Shown here piece after piece: positions 62,709 to 64,000 of a stretch of DNA of 64,000 bases. Each line of letters begins with the position of its first letter. Position 1 is the first letter of the stretch. The notes beneath the pieces are model-generated. The model ran no database searches. It was not told the DNA's origin and worked only from the letters and a program-made list of their open reading frames with translations. The stretch is from Lachnospiraceae bacterium (GTDB taxonomy: Bacteria; Bacillota; Clostridia; Lachnospirales; Lachnospiraceae): the NCBI GenBank assembly GCA_021205755.1, contig JAJPWX010000046.1, positions 1 to 64,000 on the forward strand, read 5' to 3'. The position numbers and the translations under genes are program-made.

Positions 62709-64000
62709 ATGAATGAAAAACTGTACGATTTAATGGACTGGGCTGGAATTGAAGCACTTGTTTATTCTGAAGAGGACAACCCTCATCAGAACCTGGGTCC
62801 CCATTTGACGGAGGACGGCGTCGTTTTCCTTGCATTTTTTCCGGGCGCTGCAGAAGCGTCTGTTCGGATTGAGGGGCAAAAAGATCCGCTTCCTATGGAG
62901 ATGGAAGACGAAGCCGGATACTTTGCGGCGATGATGGAAGGGGATGCCATTCCTGCTTATTCTTATCGGGTGGTTTATGAGGACGGAAAAGAAGCGGAAT
63001 ACGGAGATCCTTATGCGTTCGCGCCGCAGCTGACTGAAAAAGATACAAAGAAATTCAATGCCGGTATTTCCTACGAAGTCTATAAAAAGCTGGGAGCGCA
63101 TCCGATGACGATCGACGGAAAGTCAGGCGTGTATTTTGCCGTCTGGGCACCATATGCGATGCGCGTCAGTGTGGTTGGTGATTTTAACAGCTGGGATGGG
63201 CGGATGTATCCGATGCGCAGACTCTGGGATTCCGGTATTTTTGAACTGTTTGTACCGGGAATTGCTTCTGGAGCGCTTTATAAGTTTGAGATCAAGGCAA
63301 AAGGAGGTCTGACCTATCTGAAGGCAGATCCTTATGCGAATGCGTCCGAGCTTCGTCCGGGAACGGCTTCGGTTGTGACAGACCTGAGTGATTTTGTGTG
63401 GACCGATGAAAAATGGCTCGCCGCCCGCAGCAGCGCGCAGGCAAAAGATGTCCCGATGGCGGTTTATGAGGTTGACCTTGCGACATTCCGGAAGCCGATT
63501 ACGCAAAACGAGAAGCAGGAAGCTGCCGCTGAGAGTATGGGCGCAGCGTTTCCTCAGATTCGGCCTGCAAAGAGTCCGGAGAAAGCAGAGGCTTCCGTTT
63601 CGAAAAACGCGGAGAAGGCGGATTCCCAGGTTTTGCCGGGGCAGAGTGAAGAAAATGGCGGCGGGAACGTGGACGCAGCGGAAGTCCGTGAATTTTACAA
63701 TTACCGTGAACTGGCTCCGATGATTGCGGATTATGTGAAAGCGCTTGGCTATACTCACATTGAACTGTTGCCGGTCATGGAGCATTATTCGGACCGTTCG
63801 TATGGCTATGAAGTGACCGGCTATTATGCGCCGACCGCCCGCTTTGGTACGCCGGAAGATTTTATGTATTTCATGAATTACATGCATGAGCAGGGCATCG
63901 GTGTGATCCTTGACTGGGTACCGTCGCAGTTCCCGCGTGACACACATGGTCTGGCAGCTTTCGACGGGACATTCCTGTATGAGCATCTGGATCCGCGCAA
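62709..64000 (+). CDS. glgB: Glycogen branching enzyme, 5' part (cut by window end)
   Basis: The open frame runs off the window; 430 residues are seen. It has a branching-enzyme N-terminal domain, a CBM48 domain (about 130-230, GVYFAVWAPYAMRVSVVGDFN) and the start of the GH13 barrel (VYEVDLATFRKP near 250; YRELAPMIADYVKALGYTHIELLPVMEH near 333; GYYAPTARFGTPEDF; ILDWVPSQFPRDTHGLAAFDGT near 405). It should create alpha-1,6 branches in glycogen. About 65 Ala/Glu/Ser-rich residues (263-330) interrupt the first barrel segment, where homologues have a few residues. GGAGGA precedes the ATG. Absent from the ORF track because it has no stop here. Confidence 0.9.
   Translation, partial: MNEKLYDLMDWAGIEALVYSEEDNPHQNLGPHLTEDGVVFLAFFPGAAEASVRIEGQKDPLPMEMEDEAGYFAAMMEGDAIPAYSYRVVYEDGKEAEYGDPYAFAPQLTEKDTKKFNAGISYEVYKKLGAHPMTIDGKSGVYFAVWAPYAMRVSVVGDFNSWDGRMYPMRRLWDSGIFELFVPGIASGALYKFEIKAKGGLTYLKADPYANASELRPGTASVVTDLSDFVWTDEKWLAARSSAQAKDVPMAVYEVDLATFRKPITQNEKQEAAAESMGAAFPQIRPAKSPEKAEASVSKNAEKADSQVLPGQSEENGGGNVDAAEVREFYNYRELAPMIADYVKALGYTHIELLPVMEHYSDRSYGYEVTGYYAPTARFGTPEDFMYFMNYMHEQGIGVILDWVPSQFPRDTHGLAAFDGTFLYEHLDPR

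Noticed and set aside
1-64000. CRISPR array
   Set aside because: No regularly spaced direct repeats of 23-40 bases with unique spacers were seen.

Overview
The window is a chromosomal segment of a spore-forming, anaerobic Firmicute, most probably a member of the Lachnospiraceae. The evidence is: IreB-RuvX-DUF1292-RNase J-YlbF gene order, spoVAC and a GerA-type germination protein, a monomeric [FeFe]-hydrogenase, two-subunit iron-sulfur fumarase, a giant 2-hydroxyacyl-CoA dehydratase activase fusion, a DegV protein, strong AGGAGG-type ribosome binding sites and TTGACA-N17-TATAAT promoters. Base composition looks close to 50 percent G+C. The genus cannot be fixed from sequence reading alone. 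No insertion sequence, prophage, CRISPR array or rRNA was seen.

Layout. 1-9.7 kb: prmA, rsmE, a Dabb protein, a membrane-anchored MutS-like ATPase, cysteine desulfurase and thiI, a Crh-like HPr protein on the minus strand, mtaB, ireB-ruvX-DUF1292. 9.7-18.3 kb: RNase J, ylbF, the trmR-trhP tRNA wobble-uridine pair, fumarase alpha and beta, hydrogenase, a homocysteine methyltransferase family protein. 18.4-22.9 kb: glnS, a MocR regulator, a DUF218 protein and a degenerate receiver-like protein. 22.9-26.6 kb: an accessory-looking patch where a VbhA/Fic toxin-antitoxin module sits between intact spoVAC and a broken second copy of the spoVAC 3' end, followed by a membrane GGDEF protein. 26.6-37.8 kb: tmRNA (minus), a two-component system, a BaiN-type flavoprotein, cmk, clpC, a conserved unknown, radA, tRNA-Trp (minus), metY. 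38-44.9 kb: DegV, a VWA protein and a frameshifted MoxR ATPase on the minus strand with ilvE lodged between them on the plus strand, shikimate kinase, a small exporter. 45-54.2 kb: GerA-type protein, a PRTase-like protein, the 1.5-kilo-residue activase (minus), tgt, a Cys-rich small protein, yajC. 54.3-64 kb: leuB-ilvD-ilvB, serC-serA-DUF1015, and the 5' part of a glycogen branching enzyme cut by the window edge.

Functional threads are tRNA modification (thiI, mtaB, trmR, trhP, tgt), amino-acid biosynthesis (branched-chain: ilvE, leuB, ilvD, ilvB; serine: serC, serA; sulfur amino acids: metY; shikimate: aroK), sporulation/germination, and protein/RNA quality control (clpC, ssrA, RNase J, radA).

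The most unusual thing is a structured intergenic repeat of about 165-220 bp with 13-19 bp terminal inverted repeats and several internal hairpins. Two full copies and one truncated copy lie at 40726-40945, 44229-44404 and 54247-54322. Each is directly upstream of, and in the same orientation relative to, an amino-acid biosynthesis gene (ilvE, aroK, leuB). Paired changes between copies preserve the hairpins. It may be a mobile MITE-like element, a regulatory RNA leader, or both.
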